This document shows, in pieces, positions 5,770 to 7,000 of a stretch of DNA of 7,000 bases. This stretch comes from CAZQLE01 sp964593905 (GTDB lineage Bacteria > Chloroflexota > Anaerolineae > Anaerolineales > Anaerolineaceae): NCBI GenBank assembly GCA_964593905.1, contig CAZQLE010000197.1:1-7000 (forward strand), given 5' to 3'. Positions within the stretch are counted from its first letter, which is position 1; each line of letters starts with the position of its first letter. The notes beneath the pieces are model-generated. The model ran no database searches. It saw only the letters and a list, made by a program, of their open reading frames with translations, and was not told where the DNA came from. The position numbers and the translations under genes are program-made.

Positions 5770-6619
5770 TTCGACTCTCCAAATATGGGTAAGTAACAAT
5801 TCCCACGGTTCCCGGCCCAAGGTTGGCGGCCACCGGAATTGCCAGCTCAGTGACAAAAATCTCTTTAACATTGATCATGTTGCGAAACAGGCTCACCAGA
5901 TGCTCGGCCGCGCGCGGGTCGGCAGCATGAACGACGGCGATGACCATCGGGTTTTCAGCCAGCTTCGCCATTGTCATCTCAACCACGCGCTGAATGGCGT
6001 TATTTCGGGTGCGCACCTTTTCTGCCATCTGCAACAATCCATCTTTTAAAACGACAATTGGCTTAACCTGCAACAAAACGGACAATGCACTTTGCAAGCG
6101 TGAAATTCGGCCGCTAAGATAAGCATACTCCAGCGTATCCAGGGTAAAAATCACGGTCAACTGCTGACGAACCATCTCCAGGCGGGCCAAAATCTCGCGC
6201 ACGGTCTTTCCCGAGCGCGCCAAAAGGCTCGCTTCGCGGCACATCAAAGCCAGCGCCGCCGACCCCGCACCCGAATCAAACACGGTGATCGAAAATTCGT
6301 CCGCCAACTCGCGCGCCGCAGATTGCACCACCGACACCGTGCCCGACATTCTACCGGCAACATGGATCGAAAGGATCTCATCCCCTCTGGATGCAATGGA
6401 CCGGTAATAATCCACAATGCGGCCCAGTGAAGGCAATGAGCTTTTGGGTATTTGTTGCCGCTCTGCTACTAACCGGTAAAAATCAGCCGCAGTGAAGTTG
6501 TCGCCCGGCGTAAAAAGCTCATCACCGATCGCAACGCTGATCGGAAGAACATGAATATCATACTCAGCCCGCCATTCAGGCGGCATATCGGCAGCACCAT
6601 CCGTCACAATCCTTAACAT
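5762..6619 (-). CDS. DegV family fatty-acid-binding protein
   Basis: At 285 residues this is a full-length DegV protein. In Firmicutes, DegV (FakB) proteins hold a fatty acid for the kinase FakA; elsewhere their role is less clear. Visible family landmarks are the N-terminal IVTDGAADMP (4-13, normally IVTDS), SVAIGDELFTPGDNFTAADFYRLV (28-51), KSSLPS (59-64, the counterpart of TSQPS), SIHVAGRMSGT (84-94), VFDSGAGS (113-120), FTLDTLEYAYLSGRIS (158-173), VKPIVVLKDG (185-194), KVRTRNNAI (201-209) and the C-terminal NLGPGTVGIV (266-275). Ser61 and the Ser-Gly-Thr at 92-94 are in place for the fatty-acid carboxylate pocket. Differences from the common pattern are Gly8 for Ser, Leu62 for Gln and Asn266 where many members have His. 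The start ATG lies 6 nt after the sigma factor stop, with GAGGG about 10 nt upstream inside the sigma gene. No FakA-like kinase gene is in the window, so a lipid kinase partner is not shown. Confidence 0.93.
   Translation of the reverse strand: MLRIVTDGAADMPPEWRAEYDIHVLPISVAIGDELFTPGDNFTAADFYRLVAERQQIPKSSLPSLGRIVDYYRSIASRGDEILSIHVAGRMSGTVSVVQSAARELADEFSITVFDSGAGSAALALMCREASLLARSGKTVREILARLEMVRQQLTVIFTLDTLEYAYLSGRISRLQSALSVLLQVKPIVVLKDGLLQMAEKVRTRNNAIQRVVEMTMAKLAENPMVIAVVHAADPRAAEHLVSLFRNMINVKEIFVTELAIPVAANLGPGTVGIVTYPYLESRND
5775..5780 (-). promoter_or_regulatory. Ribosome binding site that sets the start of the small membrane protein at 5769
   Basis: GGAGAG, read on the minus strand, lies 5 nt before the ATG at 5769, inside the last codons of the DegV gene. 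It supports the 82-residue form over a 116-residue form starting at 5871 and suggests coupling of translation to the upstream gene. Confidence 0.65.
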
Positions 6620-6625
6620 AAGCGT

Positions 6626-7000
6626 TTATCCCTCTTCCGCCCCGTGATCTTCAACCTGATCTCTCAGCGCCAGCAGCGTGCGATGATAAAGGCTCTTAAT
6701 GGCCCCCTCACTCCGCCGCATGATCACCGCGATCTCCGCATTCGATAGATCCTCCACAAATTTCAAAATCAATAACTGCTGCCGTTCCGGTGGCAGCGTG
6801 CGAATCATCTCCAACAGCCGCTCTTTTTCTTGATCACCCACCAGAGAGGCCTCCGGCAGTTCTGAGCGATGGGTCAGGTGGGTGTGATCCTCAAGGGGCA
6901 GTTCCTGCCTGCGACTGTTATCCCGATACCAGTTCGCCACCAGGTTGTGCGCAATGCGATAAAGCCAGGCAGAAAACGGCACACCCTGGTCTCGGTAGCG
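6626..7000 (-). CDS. ECF-type RNA polymerase sigma factor, C-terminal part (gene runs off the window)
   Basis: The reading frame is open to the last base, so this is the final 124 residues of a longer protein; its start lies beyond 7000. The visible part begins RYRDQGVPFSAWLYRIAHNLVANWYRD, the region 2.3-2.4 block typical of ECF sigma factors. It binds and opens the -10 element. A variable acidic linker (about 31-58) follows. Region 4 comes next (about 59-117): IRTLPPERQQLLILKFVEDLSNAEIA, then a helix-turn-helix with MRRSEGAIKSLYHRTLLALRDQV that contacts the -35 element. The tail VEDHGAEEG is acidic. A GTG at 6982 could start a shorter reading, but it would cut through region 2, so it is not used. 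The DegV gene begins 6 nt after its stop and the small membrane protein follows, forming one operon. Which promoters it serves cannot be told. Confidence 0.93.
   Translation of the reverse strand, partial: RYRDQGVPFSAWLYRIAHNLVANWYRDNSRRQELPLEDHTHLTHRSELPEASLVGDQEKERLLEMIRTLPPERQQLLILKFVEDLSNAEIAVIMRRSEGAIKSLYHRTLLALRDQVEDHGAEEG

Noticed and set aside
5770..5871. Longer start at 5871 for the small membrane protein, adding 34 residues.
   Set aside because: The added part lies entirely within the DegV coding region and is not preceded by a clear ribosome binding site, whereas 5769 has one.

Overview
The window looks like an ordinary chromosomal stretch of an environmental bacterium, most likely a member of the Chloroflexota (Anaerolineae-type). 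This is an inference from overall gene style: balanced base composition, DUF4870, DegV, mycoredoxin-like and ECF sigma proteins, and a small helical protein of a kind I associate with that phylum. No single marker proves it. There is no rRNA, tRNA, insertion sequence, CRISPR array or phage gene.

Layout. Positions 1-191 are AT-rich intergenic DNA with a promoter-like -10 box. They lead into a small DUF4870 membrane protein (192-527, plus). A 12-bp-stem hairpin (550-583) separates it from a convergent three-gene operon on the minus strand (4658 to 590): a MarR-family regulator followed by two ABC exporter half-transporters. All three genes are joined by 4-bp ATGA overlaps. The intergenic region 4659-4889 holds a near-consensus minus-strand promoter, a two-box dyad operator lying over its start site and the marR ribosome binding site, and a third operator-like box further out. 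On the plus strand follow a small helical protein of unknown function (4890-5222) and a CGDC glutaredoxin/mycoredoxin-like protein (5251-5505). Convergent to these is a second minus-strand operon that enters from the right edge: an ECF-type sigma factor (cut by the window end), a DegV-family lipid-binding protein, and an 82-residue protein with one C-terminal membrane segment.

How the genes work together. The two ABC subunits carry complementary active-site changes. The first has Asp in place of the catalytic Glu and Gln in place of the switch His. The second keeps both but has LSQGQ instead of LSGGQ. This is the pattern of a heterodimeric exporter with one working and one degenerate ATP site, as in TM287/288. 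The MarR protein probably represses its own operon through the adjacent operator, so the locus reads as a ligand-inducible efflux module. In the right-hand operon the tight spacing (6 nt, then an 8-bp overlap) ties a sigma factor to a fatty-acid-binding protein and a single-pass membrane protein. The membrane protein sits where an anti-sigma factor would be expected, but nothing in its sequence proves that role.

Most of the content belongs to known families. The points most worth following are the operator architecture, the sigma-DegV-membrane protein operon, and the possibly leaderless start at 4890.
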